In this document: piece by piece, positions 1 to 5,215 of the stretch
Layout: each line of letters starts with the position of its first letter
Position numbering within the stretch: the first letter of the stretch is position 1
Origin: Bdellovibrionales bacterium
GTDB lineage: Bacteria > Bdellovibrionota > Bdellovibrionia > Bdellovibrionales > UBA1609
Length of the DNA stretch: 5,215 bases
Assembly (NCBI GenBank): GCA_027451425.1
Contig: DAIDJH010000146.1
Coordinates: 1 to 5,215, forward strand
Direction: 5' to 3'
Program-made: the position numbers and the translations under genes
The notes under the pieces: model-generated
What the model was told of the DNA's origin: nothing
Database searches by the model: none
Seen by the model: the letters and a program-made list of their open reading frames with translations, nothing else

Positions 1-150
1 GATGCGTTGACCGGGAATGCTGGCCAACGCCGCGCCGAGAATCGTGCCAACCAGTGCGCTCGACACAGTGATGCCCAATTGCGAACTGTTCAATTGGTAT
101 TGCAACGTAAGCGCATGTGTGGTTCCAGCAATCACCGCCGTGTCAAAACC
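1..150 (-). pseudogene. MFS sugar porter fragment (end of helix 1 and helix 2), missing its N-terminus
   Basis: Codons 147-196 of the chimeric frame begin GFDTAVIAGTTHALT, the hallmark end of transmembrane helix 1 in sugar porters of the XylE/GLUT type (E. coli XylE has GYDTAVISGT). They continue with LGITVSSALVGTILGAALAS, a typical helix 2, and IPGQRI, which leads toward the conserved helix 2-3 loop (G-R-R, beyond the window edge). The sugar porter's own start and the first half of helix 1 are absent and are replaced by phosphofructokinase sequence. The family assignment rests on motif recognition over about 50 residues. The substrate cannot be told from this fragment. Confidence 0.8.
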
Positions 151-588
151 AATTGTGAGATCAGTTCCGTATATATCGTTATCAATTGTGCCGGGTATTC
201 CGATAATCGGCAATTTGTGTTCTTGCCACAAAAGTTTAGCGCCAGTAAATGAACCGTCGCCGCCGATGCACACTAAGGCGTCAATTCCCGTTGAGCGGAG
301 ATTTTCGACTGCGGATTTGCGAAATTTTGGATCTAAAAATTCAGGGCAGCGACCGGCCTTCAAAACACTCCCGCCGCGTTGGATGATGTTGGCTACGGAA
401 CGTAATTCCATTGAGAGAAATTCTTTTTTAAGAAACCCCGTGTAGCCTTGAACAATTCCAACGACACGAAGATTTCGTAAAATCGCGGTGCGGACGACAG
501 CGCGAATGGCGGCGTTCATGCCAGGTGCATCACCGCCGCTTGCGTAGACGCCGATTGTTTTTATATTTTTGGATTCAAAACTGGCCAT
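1..588 (-). CDS. Chimeric frame: 6-phosphofructokinase N-terminal half joined to sugar porter, partial
   Basis: The frame starts at the ATG at 588 and stays open to base 1 (196 codons, no stop). Residues 1-151 are the N-terminal half of an ATP-dependent 6-phosphofructokinase, which phosphorylates fructose-6-phosphate in glycolysis. Visible motifs are the nucleotide-binding loop ASGGDAPGMNAAIR (16-29), IGGDGS (108-113) and GTIDNDIYGTD (133-143), with the catalytic Asp at 136 (E. coli Asp127) and Asp138. After TIGFDTA (145-151) a kinase should continue to the fructose-6-phosphate-binding MGR motif. Instead residues 152-196 read as an MFS sugar porter. The start is the only ATG in this frame after the upstream stop at 624-622; I see no clear Shine-Dalgarno. 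It lies 40 bases downstream of the lipoprotein gene on the same strand, so the two may be co-transcribed. As drawn, the product lacks half the kinase active site and most of the transporter, so neither activity is expected. The kinase identity is very sure; the integrity of the gene is doubtful. Confidence 0.85.
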   Translation of the reverse strand, partial: MASFESKNIKTIGVYASGGDAPGMNAAIRAVVRTAILRNLRVVGIVQGYTGFLKKEFLSMELRSVANIIQRGGSVLKAGRCPEFLDPKFRKSAVENLRSTGIDALVCIGGDGSFTGAKLLWQEHKLPIIGIPGTIDNDIYGTDLTIGFDTAVIAGTTHALTLQYQLNSSQLGITVSSALVGTILGAALASIPGQRI

Positions 589-628
589 TTCGAAACATCG
601 TCGTCGCGCTGTGAATTTGAGTCAAATA

Positions 629-1315
629 CTATTGTACGCGGACAAGTGTGCCTTGCCCGATAACTTGGCCGTTGAACTGAAGTTGAACGGTGAGTGTTCC
701 GCCTACTGAAGTCGTTGGTGAGCCATTTGCGACAATTTGGAGCATGCCGCCGGTTGAATTAATCGAGCCCCATGCGTTGGTCGTTATGCCGGACTGAATG
801 GCCGTAGCAAAACCGGAATTGCCGTTGATTGGGCGAAAGCCGACTGCGGAGTTAATAGAGCCGCCACCAAAGCCGGGGAAGTAACTGGCTGCCGCAAAGC
901 TGTTACCGTAAGAGCTACCACAAACTCCAATGCAAACCTGACCTTGCGAAATGCCGTTACCGCCGCCAAAGGTGTCATCATAAAGTACGATTTGCAATTG
1001 GGGAGCGGTGCTTGCTCCGTAGCATGAGTTGAACATTGTATTGCACGCGCCTGAGCCATGCAAAAAAGTATCGTAAGATGCGCCATTTGTAATGTTGATC
1101 GGTCCCTGTGACGCATAAATCGCTTCGTTCGGGCTGTAACCGTATCCACTTCCGGGGAAGCCATTCGGGCCATAGTTACAACCAGTCGCTGTGCAATAGG
1201 GGTTGGGATTTGAGTTACTGTTGCTACCGCTTGAACCGCAGCCGCCCAAAATTAACAAGGCCGCTCCGAGAGCCCCTAAACTAACAATAATTTTGATTTG
1301 AGTTGCGAGTTTCAT
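629..1315 (-). CDS. Gly/Ser/Asn-rich outer-membrane lipoprotein of unknown function
   Basis: This is a 228-residue protein that I do not recognise. A signal peptide (Lys2, Lys8, then a hydrophobic stretch at about 9-23) ends in a lipobox, LGGC, with the lipidated Cys at 26. Gly at +2 rather than Asp suggests outer-membrane sorting. A Gly/Ser/Asn-rich linker (27-40) follows. The rest is rich in Gly, Ser, Asn and aromatic residues and contains six further Cys in three close pairs (41/46, 91/98, 128/132), which could form disulfides. The C-terminal part (about 189-228) alternates hydrophobic and polar residues like beta strands. I chose the ATG at 1315 over an in-frame GTG at 1351 because the extra 12 residues would put polar sequence ahead of a normal signal peptide. 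The Shine-Dalgarno is weak. The stop is TAG, 40 bases before the phosphofructokinase start. Lgt and LspA encoded later in the window would mature such a protein. An exported lipoprotein is near certain; its role is unknown. Confidence 0.85.
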   Translation of the reverse strand: MKLATQIKIIVSLGALGAALLILGGCGSSGSNSNSNPNPYCTATGCNYGPNGFPGSGYGYSPNEAIYASQGPINITNGASYDTFLHGSGACNTMFNSCYGASTAPQLQIVLYDDTFGGGNGISQGQVCIGVCGSSYGNSFAAASYFPGFGGGSINSAVGFRPINGNSGFATAIQSGITTNAWGSINSTGGMLQIVANGSPTTSVGGTLTVQLQFNGQVIGQGTLVRVQ

Positions 1316-1356
1316 ACATTTGAAATTGATACATATTTCGTGCCATTTCACATATG

Positions 1357-1362
1357 AGTATA
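1357..1362 (-). promoter_or_regulatory. Possible -10 element for the lipoprotein gene
   Basis: The minus strand reads TATACT, five of six bases of the sigma-70 -10 consensus, ending 41 bases before the ATG at 1315. No convincing -35 hexamer lies 16-18 bases upstream, so this is only a candidate. Confidence 0.3.
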
Positions 1363-1396
1363 ACGGTTTACTGGCGCCATTGTGGGCTTACAAAGT

Positions 1397-1447
1397 GACG
1401 AATTACGTCGCAATGACGGTATTTACCGACAGGAATTGTCACTGACA
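1397..1447. promoter_or_regulatory. Cluster of three short dyads in the divergent intergenic region
   Basis: The 235-base stretch between the divergent lipoprotein and ggt genes contains three inverted repeats. They are GACG-aatta-CGTC (1397-1409), CGGTA-tt-TACCG (1417-1428) and TGTCA-c-TGACA (1437-1447), with centres about 19.5 bases apart. The third overlaps the candidate -35 of ggt. They could be operator sites, but the arms differ in sequence, so chance is possible. Confidence 0.3.
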
Positions 1448-1471
1448 CATTTTATTGGCAAGTTCTATTGT
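1442..1471 (+). promoter_or_regulatory. Candidate sigma-70 promoter for ggt
   Basis: CTGACA (1442-1447, five of six bases of the -35 consensus) and TATTGT (1466-1471, four of six bases of the -10 consensus) are 18 bases apart. The implied leader before the ggt start is about 70 bases. The match is moderate and the call is tentative. Confidence 0.3.
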
Positions 1472-1535
1472 TCCGGGCTTTTTCTTAAAAGACGAAAAGC
1501 TCGCAATTCGCTCGCTATACGTCAGCTAAGATTTT

Positions 1536-1541
1536 GAGGAG
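1536..1541 (+). promoter_or_regulatory. Ribosome binding site of ggt
   Basis: GAGGAG lies nine bases before the ATG at 1551, a strong Shine-Dalgarno that fixes this start. An ATG at 1543 is out of frame and stops after three codons. Confidence 0.75.
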
Positions 1542-1550
1542 AATGAATCA

Positions 1551-3293
1551 ATGAGCCGCAAATTCAACCGTTCGCAAATGGGTGGAACTTCACGCAAGCT
1601 TCATATAGTCGCCATTACCGTGTTTATTTCGTTGGTTGAGTTATTTTCACCGGCCGCATTTGGTTTGCCGTTTGAAGGCCATCACATTGTGATGAGTGTC
1701 GCGAATCGATACGCCGCCGAGGCTGGTCAAAAAACTGCTGAAGAAGGCGGTAATGTTGTCGACTGTGCGGTCGCGATGGAGCTGGTGATGTTCGTTACCA
1801 ATCCCACATTCGGCGCGCTTGGCGGTGGTGGCTTTGCGCTTGTGAGCATGAACGGCCGGATCAACGCCTTGGATTTTCGCGAAACGGCTCCCGCTGCTAT
1901 GTCAGCCGATTATTATTTGAAAAAAGCGCAGGACGCATCGATTACGGGCGGGGCATCCGTCGGCGTGCCGGGCACGATTGCCGGTCTGTGGGCGCTTCAC
2001 AAAAAATATGGGCATTTGCCCTGGAAAAAACTTTTCGATCGCGCGATGGAACTCGCCCGCCGTGGGTTTCGCGTGACGGGAAAAGTCATCACGGCTGAAA
2101 AAGACAACCAAAAACGATTTAATCAAGTGGCGCGCAAGTTATTTTTGAAAGACGGAAAACCGTATCGGCCGGGCGACAAGATCGTGCAAATTGGACTTTC
2201 GCGGGCACTTGCTTTGATTCGCGATCATGGTCCGGCGCCATTTTATTCAGGGACCATCGCAAAAGATATTGTGGCTTCGGTTCGCGCGGCGGGTGGCGAT
2301 ATGACACTCCAAGATATTAAAAAGTACCGCGTGGTTTGGCGAAATCCGCTTGTGACCAATTACCATGGCTATCAGGTTTATGTTATGCCGTTACCGAGTA
2401 GCGGCGGGCTCATCACCATTCGCGCGCTTCATCTCTTGGATCTCTCGGGTATCGACAAAACGCCTTTACTGAGCGTCGATGAGTACCATCTTATGGGCGC
2501 AGTCTTGCAACGCGCGTTCATGGATCGAGCCGACATGGGTGACCCGGCCTTCAACAATTTTGACACGACAACACTGGTCGGCGCGAATCGTAAAGGCATG
2601 GATGAAATCACAAAACTCGCGCGCTCGATCCGTTTAAAACAGGCGACTTCATCAAAGGAATTGGCATCGTCAATAGGAGTGCCGTTTCAGGTTCCGGCGC
2701 CGACGGCCCATGAAGCAAGAGAAACGTCGCATTTGTCCGTGGTCGATGAAAAAGGCAACGCCGTATCGATGACATTTACGTTGAATGGTCTTTTTGGCTC
2801 GGGTATCGCTACCCCAAAATATGGCATTATGCTCAATGATGAAATGGACGACTTCACGACTCATCCAGGTAAGCCGAATATGTTTGGTTTGGTCCAAGGC
2901 CAGGGTAATGACGTTGGGCCCGGCAAGCGGCCGCTGAGCTCGATGAGCCCGACACTGGTTGCCAAAAACGGGCGAATCGTGATGGCGCTCGGAGCTCCCG
3001 GTGGGCCGAGAATTATTTCGAGCGTGATCCAAGTGCTCTACCGTGTGCTGGCGCGTCAGCAAGATCTAGAGCGTGCGGTTGAAGCGCCACGCGTGCACCA
3101 TCAGTTTTTACCTGACACTCTTTACTATGACGATGACGGACGCATGCCCTATGAAATTGTCAGAGGTTTGAAAACGCGTTGGCATGAGGTGAAGCCAGGC
3201 TGGCAAGCCCATGTGTTCGCGGTGTCTAATCTTAACGGTATTCTTGAGGGAGTGGTCGATACTCGCGACGAAGGGCTAGCTTCGGGCTTTTAG
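1551..3293 (+). CDS. ggt: Gamma-glutamyltransferase (gamma-glutamyltranspeptidase) precursor
   Basis: This Ntn-hydrolase of 580 residues, the usual bacterial length, cleaves or transfers gamma-glutamyl groups of glutathione and related compounds, normally in the periplasm. The precursor self-cleaves into large and small subunits just before the nucleophile Thr392 in ETSHLSVVD (E. coli Thr391). Other family landmarks are present: LDFRETAPA with substrate-binding Arg110, TLN at 410-412, NDEMDDF with Asp433, PLSSMSP with Ser463/Ser464, and the oxyanion glycines GAPGGPR (Gly484/Gly485). The segment from about 435 to 460 matches the lid-loop region of E. coli-type enzymes. The N-terminus has basic residues and a hydrophobic stretch (about 18-33), with likely cleavage after Ala-Phe-Gly (36-38), so the enzyme is exported. 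A strong Shine-Dalgarno precedes the ATG. It is divergent from the lipoprotein gene and 62 bases upstream of a barrel protein gene, with no convincing terminator between them. Hydrolase versus transferase preference, and activity on other gamma-glutamyl substrates, cannot be told. Confidence 0.97.
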   Translation: MSRKFNRSQMGGTSRKLHIVAITVFISLVELFSPAAFGLPFEGHHIVMSVANRYAAEAGQKTAEEGGNVVDCAVAMELVMFVTNPTFGALGGGGFALVSMNGRINALDFRETAPAAMSADYYLKKAQDASITGGASVGVPGTIAGLWALHKKYGHLPWKKLFDRAMELARRGFRVTGKVITAEKDNQKRFNQVARKLFLKDGKPYRPGDKIVQIGLSRALALIRDHGPAPFYSGTIAKDIVASVRAAGGDMTLQDIKKYRVVWRNPLVTNYHGYQVYVMPLPSSGGLITIRALHLLDLSGIDKTPLLSVDEYHLMGAVLQRAFMDRADMGDPAFNNFDTTTLVGANRKGMDEITKLARSIRLKQATSSKELASSIGVPFQVPAPTAHEARETSHLSVVDEKGNAVSMTFTLNGLFGSGIATPKYGIMLNDEMDDFTTHPGKPNMFGLVQGQGNDVGPGKRPLSSMSPTLVAKNGRIVMALGAPGGPRIISSVIQVLYRVLARQQDLERAVEAPRVHHQFLPDTLYYDDDGRMPYEIVRGLKTRWHEVKPGWQAHVFAVSNLNGILEGVVDTRDEGLASGF

Positions 3294-3339
3294 TCTGTAA
3301 TACCGCGCGAACTGGACTTCAATTCTCATTTTGAATCAC

Positions 3340-3353
3340 CGAAATATATTTCG
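3340..3353. repeat. Perfect 14-bp palindrome before the barrel gene
   Basis: CGAAATATATTTCG is fully self-complementary and ends two bases before the ATG at 3356, where a Shine-Dalgarno would be expected and is absent. It could be an operator, a hairpin that hides the start, or chance in an AT-rich gap. Confidence 0.5.
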
Positions 3354-3355
3354 TT

Positions 3356-3952
3356 ATGAAGTCAACTTGTATGCGCTCGATCGTCATTTCGGGGTTTGTT
3401 GCAACTGCTTCTATTTTAATGAGCGCGGGGCAAGCGCACGCGGTAAATTTTGTGCTAGACGCAGATGGATTATATTTTTCAGACAGCATTGCGGCCACGA
3501 ATAAATCCAGCGATAGCGCGACTTTAATTTCTGGATTCGCCGGGTTTGGCGTCGACAAAAAGAATATGTACGAAATCGGATGGGATTACTCAAGCCATTC
3601 GACCTCGACGGTGGATGCCTCGTCAACGGTTGCTTACAACGCAAGCGAAATGGGGCCGGAGGTTGTCAGTTATCTCGACAAGGATCGCAACTGGCGGTTC
3701 AGCTTAGCGTATGATCTTGTGACTTCGGCCACGTATTCATTGACCGGTTCAAGCAATGAAAAGTGGGACGGGTATGCAATCAATACAAGTATTGGGTATC
3801 AATTCCGGTGGGATTCAAGCCTTTCAATGGGGCTTCGACTCAACTATTCGCTTGATTCTTACTCCCAGAGCATTGTGGGGAGTACGACAACGTCCGTTTC
3901 GAATTCAAAAACTTTGATTTATCCTTCGGTCGCTCTCACTCTCGAAATGTAG
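3356..3952 (+). CDS. Small outer-membrane beta-barrel protein, family not recognised
   Basis: This 198-residue exported protein has a signal peptide (residues 1-29) that ends in the classic Ala-His-Ala, with cleavage before Val30. The mature part of about 169 residues is a run of amphipathic, alternating strands joined by Ser/Thr/Asn/Asp-rich turns. Examples are TLISGFAGFGVD (56-67), MYEIGWDYSS (71-80), NWRFSLAYDLV (112-122), YAINTSIGYQFRW (140-152), SLSMGLRLNYSLDS (155-168) and LIYPSVALTLEM (187-198). This suits an eight-stranded barrel of OmpW/OmpA-like size, but I cannot name the family. The C-terminus ends in Met rather than the usual aromatic residue recognised by the barrel assembly machinery. 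The start is uncertain: ATG 3356 gives the fuller signal peptide and ATG 3371 is an alternative; neither has a good Shine-Dalgarno. The gene follows ggt by 62 bases on the same strand and overlaps the 3' end of lgt by 34 bases tail to tail. Confidence 0.75.
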   Translation: MKSTCMRSIVISGFVATASILMSAGQAHAVNFVLDADGLYFSDSIAATNKSSDSATLISGFAGFGVDKKNMYEIGWDYSSHSTSTVDASSTVAYNASEMGPEVVSYLDKDRNWRFSLAYDLVTSATYSLTGSSNEKWDGYAINTSIGYQFRWDSSLSMGLRLNYSLDSYSQSIVGSTTTSVSNSKTLIYPSVALTLEM

Positions 3953-4683
3953 ATAAGCGCGAAAGCGATAAGCCCCAAGCTGATGATGCTTGAAATGCTC
4001 AGGCCCAGTATGGCGGGGCCACGATCGTCGTCGCGAAAATGCTCCATGATGATGCGGCCAATGGCGTGTAAGGCCAGCCAAGTTGAAAAAAAATAGCCAG
4101 CTCTTGAGCTGCGGTTTCGTATCTGCCTTTCAAATCGAGTGATGAAGTAAAAAACCGTGAATTCCCAAAAACAGGCATACAGTTGTGTCGGATGGCGTGG
4201 CCCTTGCGGCAACCATGAGTGATGAAATGTAATCGCCCACGGGAGTGTACACAATTTGCCGTAACAGCAGCCGGCGAGAAAACAACCAATGCGCCCGACC
4301 GCGTATCCGAGAGATAAAATCGGCGCGAAAAGGTCGGCCCATGGCCAAAACTTTTCTTTCTTAATCCACAAGAGAATGAATGCCGCCGCAATTGCGCCAA
4401 AAAGGCCGCCGTAAAAAACGAAACCACCGTGCCAAAATTTGACTATCTCGAGCGGGTGCGCGCGATAGTAGGGCCACTCCTCGTAAAACACAGAAAAAAG
4501 ACGAGCGCCAACGAAGCCGCCGGCCATCGCGGCAAATGCGACGTCAAGGGCCAGCACGCGAGGCATGTCCAATTTTTCGGCGCGGTAGGTGAGGTAGATA
4601 AAGCACAAACTGTACGTGAAGCTGATCCAAAAAAAATAAGTCGGAATAAAAAAGTCAGGTCCGAGCTGGATCAGTGGAAACAT
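3919..4683 (-). CDS. lgt: Phosphatidylglycerol--prolipoprotein diacylglyceryl transferase
   Basis: This inner-membrane enzyme of 254 residues carries out the first step of lipoprotein maturation, moving diacylglycerol from phosphatidylglycerol onto the lipobox Cys. The protein is strongly hydrophobic with about seven membrane segments. Family landmarks include HGGFVFYGGLFGA (85-97), the signature GRIGCFLAGCCYG (130-142) with essential Arg131 (E. coli Arg143), RHPTQLYA (163-170), and GRIIMEHFRDDDRG (209-222) with Arg217 (E. coli Arg239). Tyr91 stands where E. coli has His103; from memory, FYGG in place of FHGG is common in delta-proteobacterial-type Lgt. The start ATG overlaps the end of lspA by 29 bases behind a purine-rich AGAAG stretch, which suggests translational coupling. 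The 3' end overlaps the convergent barrel gene. Two eight-base T tracts lie in the coding strand, each encoding Tyr-Phe-Phe. Confidence 0.96.
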   Translation of the reverse strand: MFPLIQLGPDFFIPTYFFWISFTYSLCFIYLTYRAEKLDMPRVLALDVAFAAMAGGFVGARLFSVFYEEWPYYRAHPLEIVKFWHGGFVFYGGLFGAIAAAFILLWIKKEKFWPWADLFAPILSLGYAVGRIGCFLAGCCYGKLCTLPWAITFHHSWLPQGPRHPTQLYACFWEFTVFYFITRFERQIRNRSSRAGYFFSTWLALHAIGRIIMEHFRDDDRGPAILGLSISSIISLGLIAFALIYISRVRATEG

Positions 4684-5188
4684 TTTTCTTCTTTTTTATG
4701 AGCATGAGGAGCGTGAGTATCCCGACGCCGGCCACAATCGAAGAATCGGCGAGATTAAATACCGGGTAATGATAGATGTTTCGGTAATGAAAATCCAAAA
4801 AATCGACAACGTAGCCGAAGCGAAGGCGATCAATATAATTGCCGATCGCCCCGCCGCTGATGAGCGAAAGCGCGTATATTTCAAGTCGTTCGGTTTCGGG
4901 CAAATTGTACAAAAAAAGCACGATGATAAACACGGCAAGCGGCGGGATTGACAAAAAGAAAAGCTGGCGAAATGTGTAGCGCGCGTGACCGAGAATTCCC
5001 CATGCGGCGCCGGTATTGCGGACGTATGTGAGGCTAAAAAAACCATCGATGATTTTAATGGATTGATCCAAGTCAAAGGTGGAGTGCACCATCATTTTGG
5101 TGAGTTGATCAAGCGCCACAACGGCGAACGTGATAGCGACGAGCACCATATATTTGGAACCTAAGAAGAGTCTTGGTGTCGAACTCAT
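4655..5188 (-). CDS. lspA: Lipoprotein signal peptidase (signal peptidase II)
   Basis: This membrane aspartyl protease of 177 residues removes the signal peptide of prolipoproteins after Lgt has lipidated the Cys. It has four membrane helices (about 13-30, 74-94, 104-119 and 149-164). It carries DQLTK with Asp27 (27-31), VRNTGAAWGIL (56-66), GGAIGNYIDR with catalytic Asp120, VVDFLDFHY (127-135) and FNLADSS with catalytic Asp148; these match the Asp102/Asp129 pair of the Bacillus enzyme. The length is normal, with a short basic C-terminal tail. The ATG at 5188 is preceded by GAG about seven bases upstream, and the likely ileS stop is only four bases away. The gene overlaps lgt by 29 bases. The order of lspA before lgt on one strand puts both maturation steps in a single transcript. 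Confidence 0.97.
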   Translation of the reverse strand: MSSTPRLFLGSKYMVLVAITFAVVALDQLTKMMVHSTFDLDQSIKIIDGFFSLTYVRNTGAAWGILGHARYTFRQLFFLSIPPLAVFIIVLFLYNLPETERLEIYALSLISGGAIGNYIDRLRFGYVVDFLDFHYRNIYHYPVFNLADSSIVAGVGILTLLMLIKKKKNVSTDPART

Positions 5189-5192
5189 ACCA

Positions 5193-5215
5193 TCACTCTA
5201 ATGCCGAAACGCATT
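5193..5215 (-). CDS. Possible 3' end of ileS (isoleucyl-tRNA synthetase), partial
   Basis: One minus-strand frame enters from the window edge and reads CVSALE followed by TGA at 5195-5193, four bases before the lspA start. Isoleucyl-tRNA synthetases often end in a zinc-binding element of the form C-x-R-C-V-x-A-L, and ileS directly upstream of lspA is a common gene order. Only seven codons are visible, so this is an inference from context plus a short match. The other two frames also stop here, so the true upstream gene could end differently. Confidence 0.35.

Noticed and set aside
17..445. Plus-strand open frame of 142 codons opposite the phosphofructokinase frame
   Set aside because: It is antisense to clear phosphofructokinase and sugar-porter motifs, has no recognisable domain and no Shine-Dalgarno.
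1..588. A novel bifunctional kinase-transporter enzyme
   Set aside because: Each partner lacks essential parts and the switch falls on coincident short homology, so an artefact or a deletion junction explains it better.
784..1173. Minus-strand open frame of 129 codons inside the lipoprotein gene
   Set aside because: It is another frame of a repetitive Gly/Ser/Asn-rich coding region, with no signal peptide, motif or ribosome binding site.
1316..1351. Upstream GTG start for the lipoprotein, adding 12 residues
   Set aside because: The extension would place polar and Cys-containing residues before a normal signal peptide; the ATG at 1315 gives standard n-, h- and lipobox regions.
3269..3290. 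Hairpin-like CGAAG-ggctag-CTTCG followed by a short T run at the end of ggt
   Set aside because: The stem is only five base pairs, it lies within the coding sequence and the T tract is four bases long, too weak to call a terminator.
4429..4701. Plus-strand open frame of 90 codons opposite lgt and the end of lspA
   Set aside because: It lies antisense to conserved Lgt sequence and its composition looks like a shadow frame.

Overview
The window reads as a piece of a Gram-negative bacterial chromosome or contig. It has mid-range GC by eye, Shine-Dalgarno-type starts, a signal-peptide lipoprotein, a small outer-membrane barrel and the lipoprotein maturation enzymes Lgt and LspA. The tandem lspA-lgt pair, with a probable ileS tail just upstream, and an Lgt of the 'GCFLAGCCYG' type would fit Bdellovibrionota or another former 'delta-proteobacterial' lineage. 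That placement is an inference, and no marker here fixes it.

Layout. Bases 1-588 (minus strand) hold one open frame that starts as a textbook ATP-dependent 6-phosphofructokinase. At the shared motif Gly-Phe-Asp-Thr-Ala (bases 136-150) it switches into the first and second membrane helices of an MFS sugar porter, and it runs off the edge of the window. Bases 629-1315 (minus) encode a Gly/Ser/Asn-rich lipoprotein of unknown function. A 235-base divergent intergenic region (1316-1550) with several small dyads separates it from ggt (1551-3293, plus), an exported gamma-glutamyltransferase with all key catalytic residues. A small beta-barrel protein (3356-3952, plus) follows, preceded by a perfect 14-bp palindrome. 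It converges on and overlaps lgt (3919-4683, minus), which in turn overlaps lspA (4655-5188, minus). The last bases (5193-5215, minus) probably carry the end of ileS.

How the genes fit. ileS-lspA-lgt looks like a tightly packed operon for tRNA charging and the first two steps of lipoprotein maturation; the 629-1315 lipoprotein is a natural substrate. GGT would act in the periplasm on glutathione and other gamma-glutamyl compounds. I see no defence system, mobile element, CRISPR array, tRNA or rRNA. The most unusual item is the phosphofructokinase/sugar-porter join. It is best read as an assembly chimera or a deletion junction at short homology, not as a new functional enzyme.
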